From JACVCJ01 sp052437175 (GTDB lineage: Bacteria; Bacteroidota; Bacteroidia; CAIKAF01): a DNA stretch of 64,000 nucleotides. The notes under the pieces are model-generated. The model had not been told where the DNA came from. It searched no databases and saw nothing but the letters and a program-made list of their open reading frames with translations. The stretch is taken from contig JBQVOK010000004.1 in assembly GCA_052437175.1 (NCBI GenBank), positions 62,001-126,000 of the forward strand. The letters are read 5' to 3'. This document shows positions 7,083 through 14,899 of the stretch, one piece after another (positions within the stretch are counted from its first letter, which is position 1; each line of letters begins with the position of its first letter). Made by a program: the position numbers and the translations under genes.

Positions 7083-8669
7083 ATGATTCGAACGGAATTT
7101 TTTCAACCCGAAGAGATCGCATTATTGCCCCGGGAAGTAGTTTCTTTACGAACACCCGGTTCGCCATTCCTCGCACTGGCAGCACATCCTTCCACCTTCG
7201 CAGGCCTTGAGGCCGCCTTTCAGCAGAAAAATTTCAGCAACGAAAACCGTACGGTACTGCATAAGGTACTGTCGGCCCAATATAAGTCCCTGCCTAAGAA
7301 CAAGGCTGTTCAGGCTTCTCTACAGGCGCTCACACAGGCGGATACCTTTACGGTCACTACCGGTCACCAGCTGTGCCTGGCTACGGGACCGCTTTATTTC
7401 GTGATCAAGATCGCTTCGGTGATCCGTCTGGCCCGGCAGTTAACGGAACGTTTCCCCGGAAAGACCTTTGTGCCGGTGTACTGGGCCGCGTCCGAAGATC
7501 ACGATTTCGAAGAGATCAATCACTTTTTTATTGCTGAAAAAAAATATGCCTATACCACGGCCCATGCCGGAGCGGTAGGGCGTTTCCCGGCAGAAGAGGC
7601 CCTGGCGGCATTGCAGGCGGCCGAGGCCGATGTAAGGGAACTGTCGGTGTCTTCGCTGTTTGCCGATGTAAAAAAGGCTTATGCCGAATCGGCCACCCTT
7701 TCAGAAGCCGTGCGGCGCCTGGTGCACAAATGGTTCGGTGATTCGGGGCTGATCTGTATCGATGCCGATGATCATGACCTGAAACAGCTGTTCGCCCCTC
7801 TGATGCAGCGTGAACTCTCCGGGTTTGCCTACGAAAAAGTGAACGAGGCCGCTGCCGTATTGCAGGAACTGGGCTCACATCCGCAGATACATGCCCGGGA
7901 GATCAATCTTTTTTACCTGGACAGCAACAGCCGCGAACGCATCGAACAACAGCCGGACGGTACCTATACCGCCGGACCGAAGACCTTCAGCGCTGCGGAG
8001 ATCCATGCTGAATTGCAGCAATACCCGGAACGTTTTAGTCCCAATGTGGTGCTGCGCCCGGTGTACCAGGAGCTTATCCTGCCCAATATCGCCTATGTGG
8101 GCGGTCCCGCCGAACTGAAATACTGGCTGCAGCTGAAGGGTATTTTCGACGCTGCAGAAATTCCCTACCCCGTACTGGTGGCGCGGGATAATTTTCTCTT
8201 CCTGCGTGAAAAGTCGGTAGTACAGATGGAAAAGAACGGACTGAAGCCTGCCGATTTCTGGAAGCCGCTGGAAGAACTGAAGAAAACCTTTGTACTGCAG
8301 AACGAAAAAGACCTGCTGTTTGCCGATGAATGGAAGAACGCCATACGTAACGAAATGCAGAAAGCGATCGGCTACTACGGACAGCAGGGCAAAATATCGG
8401 CCCGTTATGTGGCCGCGGCCGAAAAAAAGTTGGAGAAGATCATTGACCGCCTCTATGCCCGTACGTTGAAAGACCTGGTACAGAAACACGGGGCGGAGCT
8501 GGATCATGTAGCACGTATACGTAACGAAATATTTCCGCAGGGTGTGTTCCAGGAGCGCCGCAATTCGGTGTTCGAGACCATGGGCATCCTGAACCCGGCT
8601 CCCTTCGAAACGCTTACGGAGCTGTGCGAACCCCTGACCCCCGGTCTTACATGCGTTATTTACTCCTGA
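7083..8669 (+). CDS. bshC: Putative cysteine ligase BshC (bacillithiol biosynthesis)
   Basis: Last step of bacillithiol synthesis: joins cysteine to glucosaminyl-malate. The 528-residue length and the motif VTTGHQLCLATGPLYFVIKI (about 91-110, with the GHQ core) followed by PVYWAASEDHDFEEINHF are diagnostic of BshC. A C-terminal coiled-coil-like region (about 440-490) is rich in Lys and Glu. It implies that this organism uses bacillithiol as a low-molecular-weight thiol. It lies downstream of a MarR gene and an operator-like site, and its 3' end overlaps the next gene by 19 bases. Confidence 0.93.
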   Translation: MIRTEFFQPEEIALLPREVVSLRTPGSPFLALAAHPSTFAGLEAAFQQKNFSNENRTVLHKVLSAQYKSLPKNKAVQASLQALTQADTFTVTTGHQLCLATGPLYFVIKIASVIRLARQLTERFPGKTFVPVYWAASEDHDFEEINHFFIAEKKYAYTTAHAGAVGRFPAEEALAALQAAEADVRELSVSSLFADVKKAYAESATLSEAVRRLVHKWFGDSGLICIDADDHDLKQLFAPLMQRELSGFAYEKVNEAAAVLQELGSHPQIHAREINLFYLDSNSRERIEQQPDGTYTAGPKTFSAAEIHAELQQYPERFSPNVVLRPVYQELILPNIAYVGGPAELKYWLQLKGIFDAAEIPYPVLVARDNFLFLREKSVVQMEKNGLKPADFWKPLEELKKTFVLQNEKDLLFADEWKNAIRNEMQKAIGYYGQQGKISARYVAAAEKKLEKIIDRLYARTLKDLVQKHGAELDHVARIRNEIFPQGVFQERRNSVFETMGILNPAPFETLTELCEPLTPGLTCVIYS

Positions 8670-9934
8670 GCATAACCGCGCTGATGGGTATGTCCATGCT
8701 ACAGGCACAGGATATAACAGAAAAGTACTGGGCCTACCGCAAACGCCTCTGGGACGGTTTTGTGGTAACGGGGACCGGTCCGGGCCGCAGCATTTGTGCC
8801 GCACAGGCCATTACCCTGAAGGACGGCCGCCGCGGACTGTATTTCGGCGATGTGATCACCTACCACGGCTGGTACGTATCGGCCCTGGCCACGGAATATG
8901 CACTGCTGAAACGTTCAGGCGCCCCTGCCGATATTACCCTGCAGGAACTTTGCTATGCCCTGCAGGCCGTGGAGCGGCTCGACCTGCAGGCCGAAACCCT
9001 CTATGCCGATGTCTCGGGACGCTATGGAGAACCTGCCCTGAACGGTTTTTTCGTACGCGATGACATAGATACTTCGTATAAACGTTTTTTCCCGGGCACC
9101 CAGCTCATTTACAGCGATTACCTGCTGGGGCAGCAGACGCCCGCACGGCCCATGAGCGATAATGAAATGAGCCAGGACCAGGTGATCCACCTGTTGCAGG
9201 GCCTTTGTCTTACCTATGCACTCCTGCCCGAAGATGCGGCTTTCAACGGCTATGCCCCGCGAAGTAAAGCCGCGGAAACAGGCCTTCGTATCCTGCGTTT
9301 TATGTCGCAGAACAACTGGCATATACAGAACCCGGTTACCGGCAAACCCCTGTACCGGGGGCCGGACGCACGTATTTTCTCCCGTCCGCTGTACCGGGTG
9401 GGCGTATTCCTGAACGGAGGTACAGTACCCGAAGGCGTGGAAAAACCGGCTGCCGTTTCTTCTTTTTCCTGGCCGCTCACACAAACAGGGCTCATCCCCG
9501 TGTTCTTTAACCGGGCCATGGTAATGCTGCTGGCTACGGAAGGCAATGCCTGGGGCGGCACAAAACGCACGGCCGAAGTGCTGAAACTGTACGACCGGCT
9601 CTGGGATAAACCGGTGTTCCCGCTGGTACACCGCGTGTTGTACCGCAACGCAAAACCCGGCTCACCGGCTTTTGCACGCAGGGTGGAAAAACTGCTGCTG
9701 GAAGCGCCTGCGGGCGGACCCGCACGCAATACCCCGGGAACCTGGAACGCGAGCAACCGCTGGCTGGCCTCCCGCAAAAGCTACCGGCAGGGCGACAGCT
9801 TTTTTCCCGAAGCACAAAATACGGGCCTGGATTATATGGTACTGCACAACGTGTACCGGCTGGTGTACGAAGATCCGGCCGCCAGCAGCTTCCGCATGCC
9901 GGATACGGTAAAGGATACATTCCGGGTACGTTAG
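8651..9934 (+). CDS. Secreted protein of unknown function
   Basis: A 427-residue protein with a clear signal peptide: MRYLLLSITALMGMSMLQAQ, cleavage probably after Ala-Gln-Ala. The ATG at 8651 is preferred to one 27 bases upstream because it begins the signal peptide directly. The mature part is rich in Trp, Tyr and Gly, with segments such as DVITYHGWYVSALATEYALL and LQELCYALQAVERLDL that look like paired helices of an alpha/alpha repeat fold (inference). I do not recognise the family. It overlaps bshC by 19 bases and so is probably co-transcribed with it. Confidence 0.7.
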   Translation: MRYLLLSITALMGMSMLQAQDITEKYWAYRKRLWDGFVVTGTGPGRSICAAQAITLKDGRRGLYFGDVITYHGWYVSALATEYALLKRSGAPADITLQELCYALQAVERLDLQAETLYADVSGRYGEPALNGFFVRDDIDTSYKRFFPGTQLIYSDYLLGQQTPARPMSDNEMSQDQVIHLLQGLCLTYALLPEDAAFNGYAPRSKAAETGLRILRFMSQNNWHIQNPVTGKPLYRGPDARIFSRPLYRVGVFLNGGTVPEGVEKPAAVSSFSWPLTQTGLIPVFFNRAMVMLLATEGNAWGGTKRTAEVLKLYDRLWDKPVFPLVHRVLYRNAKPGSPAFARRVEKLLLEAPAGGPARNTPGTWNASNRWLASRKSYRQGDSFFPEAQNTGLDYMVLHNVYRLVYEDPAASSFRMPDTVKDTFRVR

Positions 9935-9960
9935 GGGCAAAATATTTTTGAACTAAAATT

Positions 9961-9989
9961 TTGTGATAAAGATTTTTGTGTTAAATTTG
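9961..9989 (+). promoter_or_regulatory. rpmE2 promoter
   Basis: TTG at 9961-9963, 18 bases, then TAAATTTG at 9982-9989, a full match to TAnnTTTG, 23 bases before the rpmE2 ATG. Confidence 0.65.
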
Positions 9990-10012
9990 CAGTCCCAAAA
10001 AATAAGCAGGAA

Positions 10013-10267
10013 ATGAAAAAAGATATTCATCCGGAAAGTTACCGCCCCGTTGTATTCAAGGATATGTCCAACGAAGATATGTTCCTTACCAAATCGTGTG
10101 TAAACACGAAAGAGACCATTGTTTGGGAAGATGGTAACGAATATCCGCTCTATAAACTCGAGATTTCAAGCACTTCTCACCCGTTCTATACCGGTAAAAT
10201 GAAGCTTGTGGATACCGCCGGCCGTATCGACAAATTCAAGAACCGTTACGGAATGGGCAAGAAATAA
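10013..10267 (+). CDS. rpmE2: 50S ribosomal protein L31, type B
   Basis: An 84-residue ribosomal protein of the large subunit. The start KKDIHPESYRPVVFKDMS and the end FKNRYGMGKK identify L31; the zinc-binding cysteines of the type A form are absent, so this is the zinc-independent type B paralogue. It stands alone with its own promoter (9961-9989) and a strong terminator (10296-10323). In other bacteria the type B form can replace type A in zinc shortage; no Zur site is evident here. Confidence 0.95.
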   Translation: MKKDIHPESYRPVVFKDMSNEDMFLTKSCVNTKETIVWEDGNEYPLYKLEISSTSHPFYTGKMKLVDTAGRIDKFKNRYGMGKK

Positions 10268-10295
10268 GCATATTTCTTTCAATTTTGATTTGCAG

Positions 10296-10323
10296 GACCG
10301 TCCTTACAGGGCGGTCTTTTTTT
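10296..10323 (+). terminator. Terminator after rpmE2
   Basis: GACCGTCC and GGGCGGTC pair over eight bases around a TTACA loop, followed by seven T. Confidence 0.9.
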
Positions 10324-10405
10324 ATTTTCAAACGGACCGTATTCCCTCTTTATTTTTGGTAAGGTCCTCATTTCGCTATTTATAAGAGGAAAAATCCCCG
10401 TCAGG

Positions 10406-10452
10406 AACAGGAATTTTCCTGTTGAATTTCTTTTCCCCGTTCGGTTACTTTG
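10406..10452 (+). promoter_or_regulatory. Promoter of the lipoprotein island with an 18-bp palindrome
   Basis: AACAGGAATTTTCCTGTT (10406-10423) is an 8-2-8 perfect inverted repeat. It overlaps the -33 TTG (10422-10424), which is 20 bases upstream of TTACTTTG (10445-10452; seven of eight to TAnnTTTG). A repressor bound at the palindrome would block the promoter. Confidence 0.5.
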
Positions 10453-10496
10453 TCTTCTCCGTAACCGGGAGCCTTATGTAAAACAACAATGCTGAC

Positions 10497-10520
10497 GCAG
10501 ACTTTTGTCTGCTGTTTTTG
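10497..10520 (+). terminator. Terminator-like hairpin in the leader of the lipoprotein island
   Basis: GCAGAC-TTTT-GTCTGC is a perfect six-base stem followed by TGTTTTTG. It lies between the promoter and the first lipoprotein start (10541). A 12-codon frame at 10489-10527 (MLTQTFVCCFCN) runs through it, and a CGGTTAC/GTAACCG stem (10442-10477) precedes it. An attenuator is possible. Confidence 0.45.
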
Positions 10521-10540
10521 TAATTAATTCTATACTTTAT

Positions 10541-10654
10541 ATGAAAGTAGCAAAAATGAGCATTGCCATACTGGCAATCGGAATGGCGCTGACTTCCTGC
10601 CAAAAAGGAGAAGACACGCTTCAGGACAACGTGGGAACCGCGAATATCCAATAA
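10541..10654 (+). CDS. Small lipoprotein, probably the N-terminal part of a frameshifted gene
   Basis: A 37-residue frame, MKVAKMSIAILAIGMALTSC followed by QKGEDTLQDNVGTANIQ. It is a typical lipoprotein signal peptide (lipobox LTSC, Cys20) with only 18 mature residues. The frame in which the next protein is read stays open across this junction and gives NKDSPT just before its first Met, so a single-base shift near 10652 would fuse the two into one lipoprotein of about 160 residues. Either the gene is broken, the sequence has an error here, or this is a genuine tiny lipoprotein. Confidence 0.5.
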   Translation: MKVAKMSIAILAIGMALTSCQKGEDTLQDNVGTANIQ

Positions 10655-10667
10655 GGATTCGCCGACC

Positions 10668-11036
10668 ATGTTAAAGGTAGAGACATGGTATCATATCCCC
10701 AATCCTGAAACGGGAGGAGTGGGGATATGGGGATGTTATCCTAGTCCGACCAACTGCTTCTCCACTGTCGTTATTAAGCCGAAAGACCTCGTGGTTTTTG
10801 ACAACATCTTCAATGCGTTGGATGATAATGACTACGAGGAAGTGCTGAATATTGTTCAGGCAAATGGCGTTGAAGTGAAGAATGTAATCGGTTCAGATCT
10901 GCATGATGCAGTTCTGAATGGTACGCTGAAAATGAGCTATATGGGAGAAAGTCCTGACGGTACCGGCGAAGACCTGTACCTGCTGTTCACCGACAACCTG
11001 GGCAATATTGATGCGGTTATCCCGATCAATAAGTAA
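10668..11036 (+). CDS. Unknown protein, probably the C-terminal part of a frameshifted lipoprotein
   Basis: A 122-residue frame of unknown family beginning MLKVETWYHIPNPETGG, with two cysteines in GCYPSPTNC (about 21-29) and acidic, Asn-rich segments; there is no signal peptide of its own. It would be cytoplasmic as it stands, which is unusual between lipoprotein genes. The preceding 37-residue lipoprotein supplies exactly what is missing, in a different frame. Terminator at 11052-11078. Confidence 0.55.
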   Translation: MLKVETWYHIPNPETGGVGIWGCYPSPTNCFSTVVIKPKDLVVFDNIFNALDDNDYEEVLNIVQANGVEVKNVIGSDLHDAVLNGTLKMSYMGESPDGTGEDLYLLFTDNLGNIDAVIPINK

Positions 11037-11051
11037 CAACAAGTGCATACG

Positions 11052-11078
11052 CGGAGGCTTCTAAGGAGCCTCCGTTTT
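11052..11078 (+). terminator. Terminator downstream of the frameshifted lipoprotein
   Basis: CGGAGGCT and AGCCTCCG pair over eight bases around a seven-base loop, followed by a T-rich stretch. Confidence 0.8.
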
Positions 11079-11096
11079 CCTTATTTTTGATACAGC

Positions 11097-12296
11097 ATGA
11101 ACATACGCATACTCTACGCGGTCCTCATTGCCATACTCTTTGCCGCTTGCGGAAACAGGGGAGTTAAGTCCGTACGGCATTCAGACAAACGCTTGGTCGC
11201 GATAGACAGCTTTGAGATACAGACCGGCTTTATGCCCTCGTCCGTGTATTCAGGCTTCGTACAAGTCGGTGACAGCGGATACCTCTACCTTGCAAATCTG
11301 CTCGTCCACGATTCGCTCCATTTCTACACCTACCCGGAACTCAAAAAACGAAAGGTCATACCCCTCAGGACCATCATGGACAGGGGATATGAACTCTATA
11401 ACATACAGGTCGCAAGCCTCGATTCCATCATGCTCATGGGACGGTATCACAATATCCTGTTTACCGTGGACGACAAGGGGGAAATCATCGACGAGCGTGA
11501 CCTGAATCCACTGGCTGATGCGGATTCTTTTCATATAGATCTTGACCTCCTACGGGGGAACAATCAAAATGTGTTTACGTTCAACGGAAAACAATACCTG
11601 CTGCTGAATGCTGCCAATAGTGGAATAAAGCCCTATCCCTCGAAATCACTTGAAGATTCTTATAGATTTTACAGCAGCCGCTACCGTGACCCCTCACTTG
11701 CCCTCTATTCTCTTTCAGATCACACATTACGGTTGGATTCTCTGGCCTTATTCCGTCCATTAAATCCCAAGGGAGAATTTATGGCAGTGTATATCTTCTA
11801 TGGCTACACCCGTTATAGGGACAAGGTACTTCTCACCTCTGAGTATAGCGATACGCTTTATATCGTCAATCCTGAACGGTTGTCTTTGGAACAGAAAATA
11901 CCGCTCAAATATAGTGGCTCTGATAAACTGGGAATTATCGCACCACCTCTTACAGAGAAAAACCGAGGAAATGCATCAAATCTTTTTACAGAAGCTTTTC
12001 GTAAAGGGAATTATGTAAGCCATCTGTTTACCGACCGGGAAAATGAGTATCTCTTTATTGTTATTGTTCCCCCAAAAACACCGAAAGAAGTGGAAGAAAA
12101 AAAATACAAAGGACTGTATTATCTCGTGTTTGACCATAATTTAAAACAGGTAGATGAAGAGCATTTTCATAGCCCGACGACAAATTCAGGATTTGTTATT
12201 CCTGTGAGTAACGGCATGCTCTTTTCCCTCGACACGCCAACCAACCCCAATTTCAACGAAACTAAAGCCCGCTTTGCCCTGTACCGTTATGAATAG
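11097..12296 (+). CDS. Beta-propeller-like lipoprotein (DUF4221/BF3164-like)
   Basis: A 399-residue lipoprotein: signal peptide with lipobox FAAC (Cys19). The mature part is a chain of short beta-strand segments (for example DSGYLYLANLLVHDSLHFY, NILFTVDDKGEIIDE, DKVLLTSEYSDTLYIVNPE) typical of the Bacteroidota DUF4221/BF3164 class of propeller lipoproteins; the family call is by style and moderate. It overlaps the next lipoprotein gene by eight bases (ATGAATAG). The DNA is visibly AT-richer than the surroundings, suggesting an acquired cassette. Function unknown. Confidence 0.65.
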   Translation: MNIRILYAVLIAILFAACGNRGVKSVRHSDKRLVAIDSFEIQTGFMPSSVYSGFVQVGDSGYLYLANLLVHDSLHFYTYPELKKRKVIPLRTIMDRGYELYNIQVASLDSIMLMGRYHNILFTVDDKGEIIDERDLNPLADADSFHIDLDLLRGNNQNVFTFNGKQYLLLNAANSGIKPYPSKSLEDSYRFYSSRYRDPSLALYSLSDHTLRLDSLALFRPLNPKGEFMAVYIFYGYTRYRDKVLLTSEYSDTLYIVNPERLSLEQKIPLKYSGSDKLGIIAPPLTEKNRGNASNLFTEAFRKGNYVSHLFTDRENEYLFIVIVPPKTPKEVEEKKYKGLYYLVFDHNLKQVDEEHFHSPTTNSGFVIPVSNGMLFSLDTPTNPNFNETKARFALYRYE

Positions 12297-12744
12297 AAGA
12301 ATGATATTGTTTGCGGTAATCCTCATCTTTACATCTTGTGGCACAAAGCCCGATGCACGTACCGAAGTACTGAACGCATACCTCGGCGAGCAGTTCAAAG
12401 CTAAAGTAGACACTGGCTGGAAAGGAATCGTAGTATTGACTATGAACGGCTGTTTTTCCTGCAACCGTCATTTCCTCGAAACCATAACCGCACAGCCCGA
12501 CCTTTCTGGTTACGTAGTGCTCGTGTCCGCCTCTGCCGGTACCATACCTCCGAAAGCATACGAAGGGAAGCAGGCAGGGGTGGTGTGGAAGGACTACCAA
12601 GACCGTTTCTATAATACGCAGCTTATGAAATCGTCGGGGATTATCTATGTTAAGCAGGGCGCTGTTGATACCATTATCGACATCCGATCCGAGGAACTTG
12701 AACAGCAGATAGACTATATACGGCAACGGTTTAGGTCCAGGTAA
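12289..12744 (+). CDS. CxxC-containing lipoprotein, possibly thioredoxin-fold
   Basis: A 151-residue lipoprotein with lipobox FTSC. After the signal peptide the order is helix, beta strand WKGIVVLTMNGCFSCNRHFL and later GIIYVKQGAVDTIID, which matches a minimal thioredoxin-like layout with a CFSC redox pair. It lacks the usual Trp before the first Cys and no cis-Pro is obvious, so the assignment is tentative. The ATG at 12289 overlaps the propeller gene's stop by eight bases, so the two are co-translated. It may act on thiols of a partner at the periplasmic or outer membrane face. Confidence 0.6.
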   Translation: MNRRMILFAVILIFTSCGTKPDARTEVLNAYLGEQFKAKVDTGWKGIVVLTMNGCFSCNRHFLETITAQPDLSGYVVLVSASAGTIPPKAYEGKQAGVVWKDYQDRFYNTQLMKSSGIIYVKQGAVDTIIDIRSEELEQQIDYIRQRFRSR

Positions 12745-12960
12745 CCAGTAGCAACTCAAATACATATACCATGGTACAGGGGGGCGATAATAAAATCTGT
12801 TTTTTCTAAGTAAAATTATGAAGTAAGAAAAACGGTTTCATACGGTTCAAAGCGCTATTGAATAATTTGTAAGTGGCTGTTAGACAGGGTTTGTTATTTA
12901 AGGATGTTTTCTTAACGAAACGGTTTTTTTTTATTCCTGTTTCTGCCGTAAATTGGGTGC

Positions 12961-13581
12961 ATGCAAATCGATTTTAATACCAATTATGTCCTCGAGGACA
13001 ACATAGCCAAACTGGTACCCCTCACTCCCGGCGACTATGCGCAGATGCTGCCTTATGCCCTCAATGAGCCGGAGCTCTGGAACTATTCCACCCAGCCGGG
13101 AGACGGGGCCCGCAATATGAAGCAGTACCTGGATTCGGCACTGCTGGGACGTGCCTCCGGGCAGCAGTATCCTTTTGCGGTGATCGATAAACGCAGCAAC
13201 ACCTTTGCCGGCAGTACCCGTTTTTACAACATTCAGCTGGAACACGAGACCCTGGAACTGGGCTATACCTGGTACGGGAAAGCTTTCCAGGGCACCGGGC
13301 TCAATAAGCACTGTAAATACCTGCTGCTGCAGTTCGCCTTTGAAAAACTGGAGAGCATGCGGGTGGAATTCCGCGCCGATGCACGCAATACACGCAGTAT
13401 AGCCGCCATGAAAAGCATAGGCTGTACCCTGGAAGGTACCCTGCGCAGTCACATGCCGGCCTCGGACGGACACCGCCGCGACAGTGTGATACTGAGCATC
13501 CTGAAACCGGAATGGGAAGGCGGCGTAAAAGAACGCCTGTACCAGAAATGCTATGCTGAAACGGAAAAGGGCGGAGCATGA
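12961..13581 (+). CDS. GNAT-family N-acetyltransferase (RimJ/RimL-like)
   Basis: A 206-residue acetyl-CoA-dependent acyltransferase. The segments IAKLVPLTPGDY, STRFYNIQLEHETLELGYTW and WYGKAFQGTGLNKHCKYLLL (acetyl-CoA loop), then VEFRADARNTRSIAAMKSIG, are those of RimJ/RimL-type ribosomal-protein or small-molecule acetyltransferases. The substrate is unknown. The 216 bases upstream are AT-rich with a T run at 12925-12934 but show no firm regulatory element. The stop overlaps a 31-residue frame by four bases (ATGA). Confidence 0.85.
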   Translation: MQIDFNTNYVLEDNIAKLVPLTPGDYAQMLPYALNEPELWNYSTQPGDGARNMKQYLDSALLGRASGQQYPFAVIDKRSNTFAGSTRFYNIQLEHETLELGYTWYGKAFQGTGLNKHCKYLLLQFAFEKLESMRVEFRADARNTRSIAAMKSIGCTLEGTLRSHMPASDGHRRDSVILSILKPEWEGGVKERLYQKCYAETEKGGA

Positions 13582-13673
13582 GATGTAAAGAGATCCGGCC
13601 GCTGATCCGTACCCGAAACCTGGTTGATCTTTATGTGAAACATCTTCTGCAATTCGGTCACCCGATCGCCTGA
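13578..13673 (+). CDS. 31-residue frame coupled to the GNAT gene, possible gene remnant
   Basis: It starts with the ATGA overlap at the GNAT stop and reads MRCKEIRPLIRTRNLVDLYV and 11 more residues. The IRPLIRTRNL opening is loosely reminiscent of the first strand of glyoxalase/VOC proteins, so it could be the truncated head of a lost gene or a tiny coupled peptide. No domain can be assigned. Confidence 0.3.
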   Translation: MRCKEIRPLIRTRNLVDLYVKHLLQFGHPIA

Positions 13674-13690
13674 ATACACTGCTTTCTGCG

Positions 13691-13698
13691 TATCTTTG
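13691..13698 (+). promoter_or_regulatory. -7 box upstream of the FAD monooxygenase gene
   Basis: TATCTTTG is a full match to TAnnTTTG; no TTG lies at the usual -33 distance. It is 10 bases before the ATG at 13709 and 34 before the one at 13733. Confidence 0.5.
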
Positions 13699-13732
13699 TA
13701 CCATCCTTATGCAAAGAGGATATACCTTTCGT

Positions 13733-14872
13733 ATGTCTGCACAAATAAGCATTATCGGGGGAGGCATCGCGGGCCTTACGGCTGCCCTGGCCTTCCGCAG
13801 AAAAGGACTGGAGCCCCTTGTTTTTGAAGCCGCTCCGCAATTCCGGGAGATAGGGGCCGGTATCGGGCTGGGTGCTAATGCCATTAAGGCTTTTACAGAA
13901 CTGGGCATTGCCGCCGATGTAATAGAGCGGGGCCGCCTGCTGCCTGCATTTTCTGTGCGTGACCACAAAGGCCGGCAGATCACCTATACTGACAGTAAGA
14001 TCCTGAGCGAAAAATACGGGCTGGATAATTTTGCCATACACCGGGCCGGACTGCATGCATACCTGTTGTCGCAACTGGACCCGGCGCAGCTCTTCAGCGG
14101 GAAAAAAGCGGTAGATGTCATACCGGACAGCAGGGGAGTTACCATACGCTTCGAGGACGGCAGTACACAGCACACCTCTTACCTGGTGGTGGCCGACGGT
14201 ATTCATTCCCGGCTGCGTAAGAAGTTTATCCCCGGGTCGGAACCGCGTTATGCCGGCTATACCTGCTGGCGGGCCCTGATCGATGATCCGGGCTCCGGTA
14301 TCAGCGAGGCGTTTGAAACCTGGGGCCGGGACGGCCGCTTTGGACTTACCCCCCTGAAAGGACAACTGTACTGGTATGCCTGCCTCAATGCCCCGCAGCA
14401 GAGTGAAAAGCACCGAAACTTTGGCGTGGCCGACCTGCGCAAACAGTTTGCCGCCTACCACGATCCCATACCCGAAGTGCTGGCCGCCACCACCGACGAT
14501 AAATTGATCTGGGGCGATATCTGCGACCTGGAACCGGTAAAGCGCTTTGCTTTCGGGAACATCGTATTTATAGGAGATGCCGCACATGCCACCACGCCCA
14601 ACCTGGGACAGGGAGCCTGCCAGGCCGTGGAGGACGCACTGGTGCTGGCACAGGAATGGGACCGGCACGCCTCCGGAGCAGAAGCTTTCCGTAGTTTTGA
14701 GAAACGACGCCTGGCACGTACGCATTTTGTAGTAAACAATTCACGGCGTATCGGTCGCATCGCACAACTCGAGAACCGGCTGCTGATCGCGCTGCGCAAC
14801 GCTTTCTTCCGCTCTTTGCCAGCTTCGGCCGCTGAACGTACGTTTAAAAAACTGTATACGGTCGATTTTTAA
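13733..14872 (+). CDS. FAD-dependent monooxygenase (UbiH/salicylate hydroxylase-like)
   Basis: A 379-residue group A flavoprotein hydroxylase. The FAD dinucleotide motif GGGIAG is at 9-14, the second FAD/NADPH motif in VVADGIHSRLRKKF, and the third (FIGDAAHATTPNLGQGACQAVEDA) near 280, the full set for this family. The ATG at 13733 begins right at the beta strand of the Rossmann fold; an ATG at 13709 would add eight residues and cannot be excluded. The aromatic substrate is unknown. A perfect -7 box lies upstream. Confidence 0.85.
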   Translation: MSAQISIIGGGIAGLTAALAFRRKGLEPLVFEAAPQFREIGAGIGLGANAIKAFTELGIAADVIERGRLLPAFSVRDHKGRQITYTDSKILSEKYGLDNFAIHRAGLHAYLLSQLDPAQLFSGKKAVDVIPDSRGVTIRFEDGSTQHTSYLVVADGIHSRLRKKFIPGSEPRYAGYTCWRALIDDPGSGISEAFETWGRDGRFGLTPLKGQLYWYACLNAPQQSEKHRNFGVADLRKQFAAYHDPIPEVLAATTDDKLIWGDICDLEPVKRFAFGNIVFIGDAAHATTPNLGQGACQAVEDALVLAQEWDRHASGAEAFRSFEKRRLARTHFVVNNSRRIGRIAQLENRLLIALRNAFFRSLPASAAERTFKKLYTVDF

Positions 14873-14873
14873 T

Positions 14874-14881
14874 TACTTTTG
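14874..14881 (+). promoter_or_regulatory. -7 box upstream of murI
   Basis: TACTTTTG fits TAnnTTTG exactly and ends 18 bases before the murI ATG at 14900; no clear -33 TTG. Confidence 0.5.
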
Positions 14882-14899
14882 GATCAGCTTAGTTTTTAC

